Shown piece by piece: positions 34,303-42,130 of a stretch of 64,000 bases of DNA; positions within the stretch are counted from its first letter, which is position 1, and each line of letters starts with the position of its first letter. The stretch is from Candidatus Poribacteria bacterium. GTDB taxonomy: Bacteria > Poribacteria > WGA-4E > WGA-3G. The position numbers were made by a program, and so were the translations under genes. Location of the stretch: NCBI GenBank assembly GCA_022827625.1, contig JAJEIE010000019.1:62001-126000 (forward strand), written 5' to 3'. Under the pieces are notes generated by a model. The model was not told the origin of the DNA and searched no databases. It was given only the letters and a program-made list of their open reading frames with translations.

Positions 34303-34878
34303 CTATTCAAAAAGTTCTGCGACCTGGCACGTAAATCCTTCAACGACATCCTCGCCGCTAAGGGTATCGTTACTGGTGAGCGTTTTGATGTCTGTTTTGG
34401 AGCGATACACCGTTACCGTCTTCCCCACAGGTTCGACAACCCACACGAGACGGGTCCCCGCATCAAGATAGGCAAATGCCTTTTCAGCAACACGGTACTG
34501 AATATCTGACGGTGAGACGACTTCAACGGCGAGGTCTGGTGCCACAGGGGATGCTTGGCGTTTGTTCTCAGGCAGCCTTGCTGTTGAAACGAAGGCAATA
34601 TCCGGCTTAACCAATCGATCTCCCAATTTAAAATCTGTATCCGCGGGATACACACGTCCCAGCTGATTCTCGCGAACATGTAAACTCAAAAGAAAACTGA
34701 GATTCATGCTGATTTCACCGTGCTCCATTGTCGGTGGTGCCATCGGGATTAATTTTCCTTTTACATATTCGTAGCCTTCTAAATCAGATTCGCAAAATTC
34801 ATCTAAGGTCATATCTGTTTCTATGGGAGCCAAGGATATTGCTGCCTGTTCAGAACCGTTCTTTAGAATGTCCATCAA
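34303..34878 (-). CDS. Uma2 family endonuclease-like protein, copy 2
   Basis: A 191-residue paralogue of copy 1, with the same motifs: MTLDEFCESDLEGYEYVKGK, KPDIAFVSTARL, APDLAVEVVSPSD and KAFAYLDAGTRLVWVVEP. Catalytic Asp and Glu positions are kept, so the fold and possibly the activity are intact. It is 48 bp upstream of copy 1 and divergent from the HTH/metallo-beta-lactamase gene. Confidence 0.88.
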   Translation of the reverse strand: MMDILKNGSEQAAISLAPIETDMTLDEFCESDLEGYEYVKGKLIPMAPPTMEHGEISMNLSFLLSLHVRENQLGRVYPADTDFKLGDRLVKPDIAFVSTARLPENKRQASPVAPDLAVEVVSPSDIQYRVAEKAFAYLDAGTRLVWVVEPVGKTVTVYRSKTDIKTLTSNDTLSGEDVVEGFTCQVAELFE

Positions 34879-34909
34879 AACCTCCTTCTCTGTCCCTTGC
34901 CGTTTTCAA

Positions 34910-34938
34910 TTGTATTATACCGAATTTTTTGCTATAAT
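34910..34938 (+). promoter_or_regulatory. Promoter of the HTH/metallo-beta-lactamase gene
   Basis: TTGTAT, a 17-bp spacer and a perfect TATAAT, followed 35 bp later by the ATG with AAGGAG as ribosome site. Confidence 0.7.
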
Positions 34939-34973
34939 GTTCCTCAAATCAAAAAGTTAAGGAGAACACCACT

Positions 34974-35801
34974 ATGGCTTATGCACTTGAAGACGAATTT
35001 GGTGATATTATTGGTAAAGCCCGACGCGGACAGAACATCTCTCAGAGCCAGATCGCTACCGCCGCCGGTATTACAGAGGCGGAACTCGCTCGTATGGAAC
35101 AGTATACCTTAAAACCGACAGAATCGCAAGTCTTTCGTCTCGCAGAAATACTCAATTTAGACGGTGCCAAATTGCTCGATATTGCGACAGAGCGGTGGGA
35201 ACCAGAATCCCCTCAACAGATAAGCGACGCAGCACTTGCGGTTATCACAATTAGCGCACCCGTCGGTGGGTGGCCCGTCAATGCCTATCTCTTGGTATGC
35301 AAAGCCACCGATGACGCTGCGATTATTGACACTGCTGCACATCCAGACCTCGTTTTGGAACAGGTAGATGCCCATAACGTGAATCCGACGGCGATCCTTT
35401 TGACGCATGCCCACAGCGATCATACCGATGGGTTACCGCAGCTCCAAACCGCCACCGGTTGCGAAACTTACATCCATAGGGACGAACCGAAACCTCGGAG
35501 TAATACACAACTCCGTGAGGTTGCACACGACGATGTCCTCTCCGTCGGTGAACTCATGGTAACGGTTGTCAATACACCTGGACATACACCCGGCGGCTGT
35601 AGTTTCCTCACGCAGAACGCAGCGTTTGTCGGTGATGCGATTTTCGCCGGTTCTGTCGGGGGTCCTAACATCTCTTATCAGGCTGAAATTGAGAGTGTCC
35701 GTGACAATCTACTTTCGCTTCCTGACACGGTTAGACTCTATCCAGGACACGGTCCCTCCACAACCGTCGGTGAGGAGAAATCACACAACCCGTTCTTTTA
35801 A
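34974..35801 (+). CDS. HTH (XRE) and metallo-beta-lactamase fusion protein
   Basis: The N-terminal XRE helix-turn-helix (about 10-66) includes GQNISQSQIATAAGITEAEL and SQVFRLAEILNLDGAKL. A linker leads to a metallo-beta-lactamase/glyoxalase II-type domain (about 85-265). The metal motif H145-A-H-S-D-H150, H204 (TPGHTPGG), D221 (VGDAIFAG) and H259 (YPGHGP) are all present, so a di-metal hydrolase site is intact. Such domains hydrolyse thioesters or oxidise persulfides. The fusion could be a ligand-sensing regulator with enzymatic activity. AAGGAG lies 9 nt before the ATG. Confidence 0.85.
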   Translation: MAYALEDEFGDIIGKARRGQNISQSQIATAAGITEAELARMEQYTLKPTESQVFRLAEILNLDGAKLLDIATERWEPESPQQISDAALAVITISAPVGGWPVNAYLLVCKATDDAAIIDTAAHPDLVLEQVDAHNVNPTAILLTHAHSDHTDGLPQLQTATGCETYIHRDEPKPRSNTQLREVAHDDVLSVGELMVTVVNTPGHTPGGCSFLTQNAAFVGDAIFAGSVGGPNISYQAEIESVRDNLLSLPDTVRLYPGHGPSTTVGEEKSHNPFF

Positions 35802-35803
35802 CC

Positions 35804-35949
35804 TTTTAACGATTGTTTCTGAGCTGCTGTGTCCGTTGGTTTTGCGGTATTTCAATTGTTAAAAAAGGATTTTAAACCTAACACGCCTTTCTTACCAATT
35901 TAAGGTCGGGGTTGACAACGGAAACCCCGCCCAGACATAATCGTTAAAA
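35804..35949. repeat. 146-bp element with 11-bp inverted ends
   Basis: TTTTAACGATT (35804-35814) and its exact complement AATCGTTAAAA (35939-35949) bound the gap between the HTH/metallo-beta-lactamase gene and the permease. Inside is a GGCGGGGTT-type hairpin (GTCGGGGTT, 9 bp, AACCCCGCC), similar in plan to the GCGAGGT family. No flanking duplication was seen. Confidence 0.6.
35912..35941 (+). promoter_or_regulatory. Candidate promoter of the dppBC-like operon
   Basis: TTGACA, an 18-bp spacer and CATAAT. The expected start of transcription is only about 3 bp before the ATG at 35951, and there is no ribosome site, so the transcript may be leaderless. The promoter lies inside the 146-bp element. 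Confidence 0.5.
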
Positions 35950-35950
35950 A

Positions 35951-36973
35951 ATGGTCTCGTATCTGGTTCAACGTTTCCTTTCAATCGGTCTCTCTCTCTT
36001 AGCGGTATCGCTCCTTGTCTTTTTGATGGTGCATCTCATCCCGGGCGATGCCGCTGTCGCTATTTTGGGAGAACGTGCTACCGAAAGAGCACTCACCGAA
36101 CTTCGAGAGGAGATGGGACTGGATAAGCCGCTTTATTATCAATACGCCAAGTTCTTGTGGGATATCGCGCATCTTGACTTCGGACGCTCCTTTAAAACCA
36201 AACAACCCGTTATCGACGAGATCAAACGTTATTTCCCAGCGACTGTTGAGTTAACCCTCGCGGCGATGGCTTTTTCGATGCTGTTCGGCATCGCTGCGGG
36301 GGTTATTGCTGCCGTCTCGCGTGGAACGTTTTGGGACTATTTTTCCATGTCCGTCTCCCTTGCTGGGATCTCTATGCCGATCTTCTGGCTGGGGTTGATG
36401 CTTATCCTCCTCTTCTCCTATTTTTTTCCGATCCTTCCGAGCACGGGACGCTTGGATGTCGTCTTAGATTTAGACATCCAAACCCGTACAGGTCTTTATC
36501 TCATTGATACGCTGCTTGCCAGAAACTTTACGGCTTTTCGGAACGCTATTGCCCATTTAATCCTTCCGGCGATTACGTTGGGGACCATTCCATTAGCGAT
36601 TATCGCTCGGATGACCCGTTCGAGTCTACTTGAAGTCCTGAATCAACCGTATATTACAACGGCGTATGCGAAAGGTTTGTCGCGGTGGAAGGTTATCAGC
36701 AAACACGCCATGAAGAATAGTATGGTGCCTGTTTTAACGATTATCGGATTGGAATTCGGTTACCTCATGGGGGGTGCTATTTTAACCGAGCATATCTTCT
36801 CGTGGCCCGGACTCGGTTCGTGGCTGCGTGCTGCCGTTGAGGCGCGCGATGTCCGTGCGGTACAAGGCGGCGTGCTTTTCGTCGCAACCGTCTTTATGTT
36901 CGTCAATCTTATCGTCGATATGTTGTATGCCTATTTCGACCCGCGTATCCGAGTAGAGGACACCGCCAGATGA
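35951..36973 (+). CDS. ABC transporter permease, DppB type
   Basis: Inner-membrane permease of a peptide/nickel-type importer, 340 residues with six helices. It begins VSYLVQRFLSIGLSLLAVSL and has the family motif VHLIPGDAAVAILGERA. The EAA-like loop is TAYAKGLSRWKVISKHAMKN, followed by MGGAILTEHIFSWPGLGSW. It overlaps the next permease by 4 bp. Neither the binding protein nor the ATPases are in the window. Confidence 0.9.
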   Translation: MVSYLVQRFLSIGLSLLAVSLLVFLMVHLIPGDAAVAILGERATERALTELREEMGLDKPLYYQYAKFLWDIAHLDFGRSFKTKQPVIDEIKRYFPATVELTLAAMAFSMLFGIAAGVIAAVSRGTFWDYFSMSVSLAGISMPIFWLGLMLILLFSYFFPILPSTGRLDVVLDLDIQTRTGLYLIDTLLARNFTAFRNAIAHLILPAITLGTIPLAIIARMTRSSLLEVLNQPYITTAYAKGLSRWKVISKHAMKNSMVPVLTIIGLEFGYLMGGAILTEHIFSWPGLGSWLRAAVEARDVRAVQGGVLFVATVFMFVNLIVDMLYAYFDPRIRVEDTAR

Positions 36974-37824
36974 ATACGCCGGGAACTGGCACCAGCCAAG
37001 GACACGTCTTACGGAAGCTGCTACGACACCGTTCTGCGACTATCGGTGCCTCGATTATCCTATTTTTTATTGTTGTCGCAATCTTTGCGCCACTCATTGC
37101 AACGCACGATCCGAGACAGGCGAACGTTGTTGAACGTCTCAGCGGTTGGTCGGCAACGCACTATCTCGGCACCGATGGTGTCGGACGGGACATCTTCAGC
37201 AGGATCGTCTACGGCACTCGGATCTCTCTACGGGTCGGACTGATCGCCATGACCTTTTCGATCGGGTTCGGTACGTTGTTCGGCGCAATCGCCGGTTATT
37301 ACGGGGGTAGACTTGATAACGCGGTTATGCGCCTCATGGATATGATGCTTGCGATGCCGAGTATCCTGCTCGCGATGGTGATTGTCACGATTTTGGGACA
37401 GAGTCTTACGAATGCGATTATCGCCGTTTCGATTGTCTATATTCCCCAATACGCCCGAATTCTACGGGCTGCCGTTCTCAAGGTGCGCGAGTTAGATTAC
37501 GTCGTTGCCGCGAAGGTGATTGGTGCGCGTGACAGTCGTATCCTGCTGACGACTGTGCTGCCGAATTGTATTGCCCCGCTGATTGTCCAAGCCACCCTGG
37601 GTATCGGTGCGGCGATTTTAGATGCGGCGGGTCTGAGTTTTTTAGGACTCGGCGCAGAGATTGGCGAACCCGAATGGGGTGCGATGCTCAATGAGAACAG
37701 AAAATTTATCCGCCGTGCACCTCTGACTGTCACCGCTCCCGGTATCGCTATTTTCCTGATTGTCTTGGGTTTCAATCTCCTCGGCGACGCACTCCGAGAC
37801 GCACTTGATCCACAAATAGATTGA
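36970..37824 (+). CDS. ABC transporter permease, DppC type
   Basis: Second permease of the same importer, 284 residues. The N-terminal cytoplasmic part and first helix (ATIGASIILFFIVVAIFAPL) are followed by THDPRQANVVERL and the LGTDGVGRDIFSRIVYGTR signature, the usual DppC motif. The EAA loop region is VVAAKVIGARDSRILLTTVL. Start and upstream stop overlap, so the two permeases are coupled. No third gene follows. Confidence 0.9.
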   Translation: MNTPGTGTSQGHVLRKLLRHRSATIGASIILFFIVVAIFAPLIATHDPRQANVVERLSGWSATHYLGTDGVGRDIFSRIVYGTRISLRVGLIAMTFSIGFGTLFGAIAGYYGGRLDNAVMRLMDMMLAMPSILLAMVIVTILGQSLTNAIIAVSIVYIPQYARILRAAVLKVRELDYVVAAKVIGARDSRILLTTVLPNCIAPLIVQATLGIGAAILDAAGLSFLGLGAEIGEPEWGAMLNENRKFIRRAPLTVTAPGIAIFLIVLGFNLLGDALRDALDPQID

Positions 37825-37854
37825 GACTTTTAACATCGGATTCCCGAAAAACCT

Positions 37855-37883
37855 TTGCAAATTTTTCTAATCCGTTGTATACT
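37855..37883 (+). promoter_or_regulatory. Promoter of aroQ
   Basis: TTGCAA, a 17-bp spacer and TATACT. The aroQ start follows about 45 bp downstream with AAGGA as ribosome site. Confidence 0.7.
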
Positions 37884-37927
37884 CTCTACGGCAAAGGCAA
37901 TAGATCAGGAAAAAGGAACACACTCAC

Positions 37928-38374
37928 ATGAATATACTCGTCCTTCACGGACCAAACCTACATCTCTTGGGGAAACGCCAACCGGAGATCTATGGACACC
38001 AAACACTATCAGACATCAACGCCACGCTCGATCGGCACGCTGCAGCATCACCGCATGAGATTACACTCAAAATCTTCCAGTCTAATCACGAAGGCGAACT
38101 CGTCTCTATCATCGGAGACCACATCGACTGGGCAGACGGTATTCTAATCAACCCCGCTGCCTATACGCATACCAGTGTCGCCATCCGGGATGCCCTCTCT
38201 ACCGTCGCACGTCCCGTTATTGAGATTCACCTCTCCAACATCTATGCCCGCGAAGCATTTCGGCATCATTCTTATATATCTGCGGTCGCTGTCGGGGTCA
38301 TCGGCGGTTTCGGAACCCATAGTTATACCCTCGCCCTTGAGGCAATGGTCCAGATTTTGCAACAAACAAACTGA
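37928..38374 (+). CDS. aroQ: Type II 3-dehydroquinate dehydratase AroQ
   Basis: Third enzyme of the shikimate pathway, 148 residues, the usual size; it forms dodecamers in known members. The motif VLHGPNLHLLGKRQPEIYG carries the catalytic Arg-Tyr loop. FQSNHEGELV (His), LINPAAYTHTSVAIRDAL and PVIEIHLSNIYAREAFRHHS complete the active site. It has its own promoter and no other shikimate genes around it. Confidence 0.95.
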   Translation: MNILVLHGPNLHLLGKRQPEIYGHQTLSDINATLDRHAAASPHEITLKIFQSNHEGELVSIIGDHIDWADGILINPAAYTHTSVAIRDALSTVARPVIEIHLSNIYAREAFRHHSYISAVAVGVIGGFGTHSYTLALEAMVQILQQTN

Positions 38375-38501
38375 AGGAAATTAAAAAACGCGTCGCTTGA
38401 AACGAAGTGGAAAGGTTTTTGCTTGGGTGTTTCTTCAGATATACGGAGACACTCCTGAAATCCGAGATGAACCGCACCGAACCGCAAGGAAAAATAAAGA
38501 T

Positions 38502-39644
38502 ATGGCAAAAAATCCGTTCATACCGTTTAGTCGTCCTTGGATTGATGACGCCGAAATCGAAGCCGTGAGTCAAGTGCTCGCCTCCAAATGGATTAGCACC
38601 GGCACGAGAACGCGCGAGTTTGAGCGTGCCTTTGCCGAATATCTCGGTGTCAAGCACGCAATCGCTGTCAGTTCCTGCACCGCAGCGTTACATCTGAGTC
38701 TCGTTGTAGCCGAGGTCGGGAACGGCGACGAAGTCATCACGACACCCTATACCTTCACCGCAACCGCCGAGGCGATCCGCTATGTCGGCGCGAAGCCTGT
38801 TTTTGTGGACATTCAGCCCGATACCTTGAACATTGACGTAACCCGAATTGAAGCGGCGATAACACGGCGTACGAAGGCAATAATGCCCGTCCATTTTGCT
38901 GGACTCCCGTGTGATATGGATGCCCTACAGACCATCTGCCAAAGCCACAATCTCACACTCATTGACGATGCTGCCCACGCTATTCCGACTGAATACAAAG
39001 GGCAATACATCGGCAACATCGGCGACCTATCTGCTTTTAGTTTCTATGCGAATAAGAATCTCACGACAGGCGAGGGTGGTATGATTACCACCAACAACGA
39101 CGCATTCGCTAAACCGCTCCGCACGATGCGGCTCCACGGGATCGACAAAGACGCTTGGGCGCGTCAATCCGAGCGCGACATCTGGCGATATGACATCGCT
39201 ACCGAGGGATATAAGTACAACATGACCGATATTCAAGCGGCGATGGGATTGTGCCAACTCATGAAACTCAACAAGCAGCATGAACGCCGCCGAGATCTCG
39301 CCCAGATCTATCAAAAGGAACTCGCGGATTTTTCGCAAATCAGTACACCCGTAGTCCCTGATGATCCCAAGGGGCATTCATGGCATCTTTATATCATCCA
39401 GCTCCCGCCCGGTGAACGCGAAGGGTTTATCGGAGCCTTACGTGAGGCAAATATTGAATGCAGCGTCCACTATATCCCCTTACATCTCTTCGAGTTTTAT
39501 CAGGAGCAATACGGCTATCGCATAGGTGATTTCCCGTGTGCTGAGGCAGCGTTTGAACGCGTCGTGAGTCTTCCTCTCCATCCCGGGTTAACCGAAGAGG
39601 AGATTCATATTGTAATTGATGAGATCGGGAGAATTGTGGGATAA
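38502..39644 (+). CDS. DegT/DnrJ/EryC1/StrS aminotransferase
   Basis: PLP-dependent sugar aminotransferase, 380 residues. The start PFIPFSRPWIDDAEIEAVSQ, the substrate region SKWISTGTRTREFERAFAEY and the SSCTAALHLSL loop match the family. The Schiff-base lysine is in FYANKNLTTGEGGM, and the PLP Asp is in IDDAAHA. Such enzymes transfer an amino group from glutamate to a keto sugar nucleotide. The frame opens at 38397, but the ATG at 38502 gives the normal N-terminus and has AAGGA upstream. Confidence 0.92.
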   Translation: MAKNPFIPFSRPWIDDAEIEAVSQVLASKWISTGTRTREFERAFAEYLGVKHAIAVSSCTAALHLSLVVAEVGNGDEVITTPYTFTATAEAIRYVGAKPVFVDIQPDTLNIDVTRIEAAITRRTKAIMPVHFAGLPCDMDALQTICQSHNLTLIDDAAHAIPTEYKGQYIGNIGDLSAFSFYANKNLTTGEGGMITTNNDAFAKPLRTMRLHGIDKDAWARQSERDIWRYDIATEGYKYNMTDIQAAMGLCQLMKLNKQHERRRDLAQIYQKELADFSQISTPVVPDDPKGHSWHLYIIQLPPGEREGFIGALREANIECSVHYIPLHLFEFYQEQYGYRIGDFPCAEAAFERVVSLPLHPGLTEEEIHIVIDEIGRIVG

Positions 39645-39691
39645 GAGTCCACCGTCAGATATGCTTTCTTGGCTTCCGTTAAAAGTAGGTA

Positions 39692-39712
39692 GGCGAGGTT
39701 TGCAACCTCGCC
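39692..39712. repeat. GCGAGGT-ACCTCGC palindromic repeat
   Basis: GGCGAGGTT, TGC, AACCTCGCC: a perfect 9-bp-arm palindrome in the gap between the aminotransferase and cysteine-cluster genes. Other copies lie at 40374 and 61786. Confidence 0.85.
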
Positions 39713-39743
39713 GGTTTAGACTGTGTATTCACCATGACAAAAG

Positions 39744-40313
39744 ATGGAAACGTCTAACTCCGCAAACACCACACTCTCCCAAATTATCCCCGCTGAGGTC
39801 TGTTTCTCGTGTGATGTCTGTTGTCGATTTTTGGAGGCGGACAGTCCACTCGCACCCATCTTCACAGCGGTGGAAACGGAAAAGGTTATAGCAGCTGGTG
39901 CGGACCCCTCGCTATTCCGTCCACAAGCCGATGGAAGAAGCACGCAGATTCAACTAAAACCCTACAAAGATTTCTACATCTGTCCCTTTTTTGACCCAGA
40001 AACGAGCCACTGCACTATCTATCCAATCCGCCCACTTGATTGCCAACTCTATCCTTTTGCCCTGATGCGCAGTGAGGATGGAAGCGCGGTTGTCCTCGGT
40101 GTGGATACCCTCTGTCCGTTTGGTGAGGAACATCTCGAAACAGAGGCCTTCCAGCGACACATCCGTGATGTCATCAATTACATTGAATCCGAAGAGGTTA
40201 GGACGCAGATCGCCGCGAACTGGCGTATCATCGGCGATTACCAAGATACCGTGAGGGTTGTCCACAGGCTTCGTAACAGTAATTCCCTGATTGCTATGCT
40301 TCAGACCAACTGA
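39744..40313 (+). CDS. YkgJ-type cysteine cluster protein
   Basis: A 189-residue protein with CFSCDVCC near 20-27 and CPFFDPETSHCTIYPIRPLD-C near 80-100. This is the pattern of the zinc- or iron-chelating CxxCC family (YkgJ). The function of the family is unclear; members are often next to protein-modification or redox genes. It is only 3 bp from the DUF2156 gene, which argues for a shared transcript and role. Confidence 0.82.
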   Translation: METSNSANTTLSQIIPAEVCFSCDVCCRFLEADSPLAPIFTAVETEKVIAAGADPSLFRPQADGRSTQIQLKPYKDFYICPFFDPETSHCTIYPIRPLDCQLYPFALMRSEDGSAVVLGVDTLCPFGEEHLETEAFQRHIRDVINYIESEEVRTQIAANWRIIGDYQDTVRVVHRLRNSNSLIAMLQTN

Positions 40314-40316
40314 GAG

Positions 40317-41267
40317 ATGCAACTGCAACCGCTGACCCTCAATGATAAGCCAATGTTTGACTTATATGCACAGAGCGAGGTGGGGAAACCTCGCCAACAC
40401 ACGCGCTTGTCAAGTTATGCGTTTGCGCCGCTGTATATATGGCGGGATCACTTCACATTTTATTGGGGACAGTTGGAGGAATATCTGTGTGTTTTCGCAA
40501 AGCAGAACGACGACTATTTTATGCCAATTTTGCCGATACCATACCGAGTTGGGAGTTGCGGTTATTTGAATGTGGTGCGTCAGGCATATCAATTTATGTT
40601 GGAATCGAGTCGAAACCCGTACATCGTCCGAATCGAAAATGTTCCGAAGGAGATGCTCTCTTTCTTTAAAGAAAATGGGTTTTCTGCGACTTTGAAGGAG
40701 ACGGAATATCTCTATGAAACGAAGGCACTTTGCCGGTTAAGTGGGAACCGCTACAAGAGCAAACGGAGTGCCTATAACGCGTTTGTTGCACAGCACCCGT
40801 CGGCAACACTTACGCCTTATTGTTTTACCGACCGTGATGCCTGTTTTACTCTCTATGACGCATGGCGAACTGAACGTGGGTCACAATCTAAAGATGTGGT
40901 CTATTGTGCCATGCTTGATGATTCGCGGACTGCACACCGAACTGCTATTACATACGCAGACGCGCTCGGGCTTATTGGGAGGGTTGTTCGTGTCAATGGT
41001 GAAATTAAAGGTTATACCTTCGGTTATCCGCTAAACACCGATACATTCTGTGTCTTGTTTGAAGTTACAGACCTCTGTACGAAAGGACTGGCACAATTCA
41101 TCTATCGCGAATTCTGTCGTGAGTTAATGGGAACTTATAAGTGGATTAATGCTATGGACGATTCTGGGTTAGAAAACCTGAGGCGCGTCAAACACTCTTA
41201 TCACCCAACTCGACTGATGCTATCGTATAATATCATGCAAGTTGTTCCTTTTATTGCTGTAGCATAG
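40317..41267 (+). CDS. DUF2156 protein (lysyltransferase C-terminal-like)
   Basis: GNAT-related fold, 316 residues, related to the C-terminal domain of phosphatidylglycerol lysyltransferase MprF. It has LSSYAFAPLYIWRDHFTFYW at the N-terminus, a LSGNRYKSKRSAYNAF motif in the middle and ITYADALGLIGRVVRVNGEI as acyl-CoA-like core. The N-terminus contains an extra segment, SEVGKPRQ, encoded by the palindrome at 40374-40395, and the last three codons and the stop fall in another palindrome. It could transfer an aminoacyl or acyl group. The starting ATG is 3 bp after the preceding stop. Confidence 0.78.
   Translation: MQLQPLTLNDKPMFDLYAQSEVGKPRQHTRLSSYAFAPLYIWRDHFTFYWGQLEEYLCVFAKQNDDYFMPILPIPYRVGSCGYLNVVRQAYQFMLESSRNPYIVRIENVPKEMLSFFKENGFSATLKETEYLYETKALCRLSGNRYKSKRSAYNAFVAQHPSATLTPYCFTDRDACFTLYDAWRTERGSQSKDVVYCAMLDDSRTAHRTAITYADALGLIGRVVRVNGEIKGYTFGYPLNTDTFCVLFEVTDLCTKGLAQFIYREFCRELMGTYKWINAMDDSGLENLRRVKHSYHPTRLMLSYNIMQVVPFIAVA
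40374..40395. repeat. GCGAGGT-ACCTCGC repeat inside a coding sequence
   Basis: AGCGAGGT, GGGGAA, ACCTCGCC lies in frame in the DUF2156 gene near codon 20 and encodes SEVGKPRQ. It shares the 7-bp arms with the intergenic copies at 39692 and 61786. Confidence 0.8.
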
Positions 41268-41314
41268 ACTGTTAGTCTGTGCGTGTGCATCCGCAAACTA
41301 ACAGTTTGCGCTAC
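41257..41314. repeat. 58-bp paired palindrome element, CAAACTGTTAGTTTG family
   Basis: TGTAGC (41257-41262), CATAGACTGTTAGTCTGTG, a 10-bp spacer, CGCAAACTAACAGTTTGCG, then CTACA closing the inverted end GCTACA (41309-41314). It is the most complete copy. The stop TAG of the DUF2156 gene (41265-41267) is part of it. The rest of the gap to the next gene (41315-41404) shows nothing recognisable. Confidence 0.88.
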
Positions 41315-41404
41315 AAAAACACAAGTTCACAGCGAAAATCTTGTTAGGCACAACTTGGGTTAATATAGTAAATTCCGTGACCTCCTAAACAGCGAGCAAG
41401 AGAT

Positions 41405-42130
41405 ATGAAGGCATCACTCATTTTCCTCAACGGCTATTACGACCTACGCTATCTCGATTTTTATCGTTCCGAGATTGAAAGCGCAATAGAAAACCGTTTT
41501 CCGCTTATCTGTGCTGACGGCGGCATCCGTATCTTTGACGAATTAAATCGCCGTTCAGAGGTGCTTCTTGTCCCGGATGTACACATCGGAGATATGGACT
41601 CGGTCTCGGATCGGGGTTCCGAACCGCTCTCACAAGCAAAACAGACTGTTCAGAAGTGGGTTGGGCAGACGGACAAAGATTGGACAGATGGGCAGCTCGC
41701 TGTGGATTACGCACTGGAAAAATACGGATGCCGACATATTATCATCTACGGCGGCTTACCGCGTCCACAAGAATATGAAACCGACCAGTTTCTTGGAAAC
41801 TTGAAACTGATGCGTTTTGGGCGTTACCGGCTTTCCTCGGACGAACCCTACAAAGCCGAGATGCGGGATCCGAGACAGACAATCCACTATGTCCTATCAG
41901 CAGTGAGGTTAGCGCGAAAAAGCAGTGGGTTACAACGCGTTTCGCTTATCGCGGAAGTCTCCAACGTTGTTGTGGAAAGCAGCGAAAATCTGCGTTGGGA
42001 CTTGGCGTCGTTACACATCCATCCCGACTTAACAAACGCCCTCCGCAACGAATTTAGAGAAGGCGCGGCGTGGGCAACGCTCAAGCTGATTGACGACTCC
42101 GCACCTGTTTATGTGATTCATAATTGGTAG
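41405..42130 (+). CDS. Divergent thiamine pyrophosphokinase-like protein
   Basis: A 241-residue protein with the thiamine pyrophosphokinase pattern: CADGG (36-40), GDMDS (62-66), DKDWTDGQLAVDYALEKYG (90-108) and IYGGLPRPQEYETDQFLGN (114-132), the Asp-rich metal and thiamine sites. Typical enzymes have GGxGxRxDHxLAN where this one has GGLPRPQEYETDQFLGN. It could make thiamine diphosphate for the TPP enzymes in this window; that link is inference. The C-terminus overlaps the convergent threonine dehydratase-like gene by 13 bp. Confidence 0.65.
   Translation: MKASLIFLNGYYDLRYLDFYRSEIESAIENRFPLICADGGIRIFDELNRRSEVLLVPDVHIGDMDSVSDRGSEPLSQAKQTVQKWVGQTDKDWTDGQLAVDYALEKYGCRHIIIYGGLPRPQEYETDQFLGNLKLMRFGRYRLSSDEPYKAEMRDPRQTIHYVLSAVRLARKSSGLQRVSLIAEVSNVVVESSENLRWDLASLHIHPDLTNALRNEFREGAAWATLKLIDDSAPVYVIHNW

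Noticed and set aside
35951-37824. Complete dipeptide uptake operon
   Set aside because: Only the two permeases are present; no binding protein or ATPase follows.
38397-38501. Longer N-terminus of the DegT aminotransferase
   Set aside because: The first 35 residues do not resemble the family, and a ribosome site precedes the ATG at 38502.
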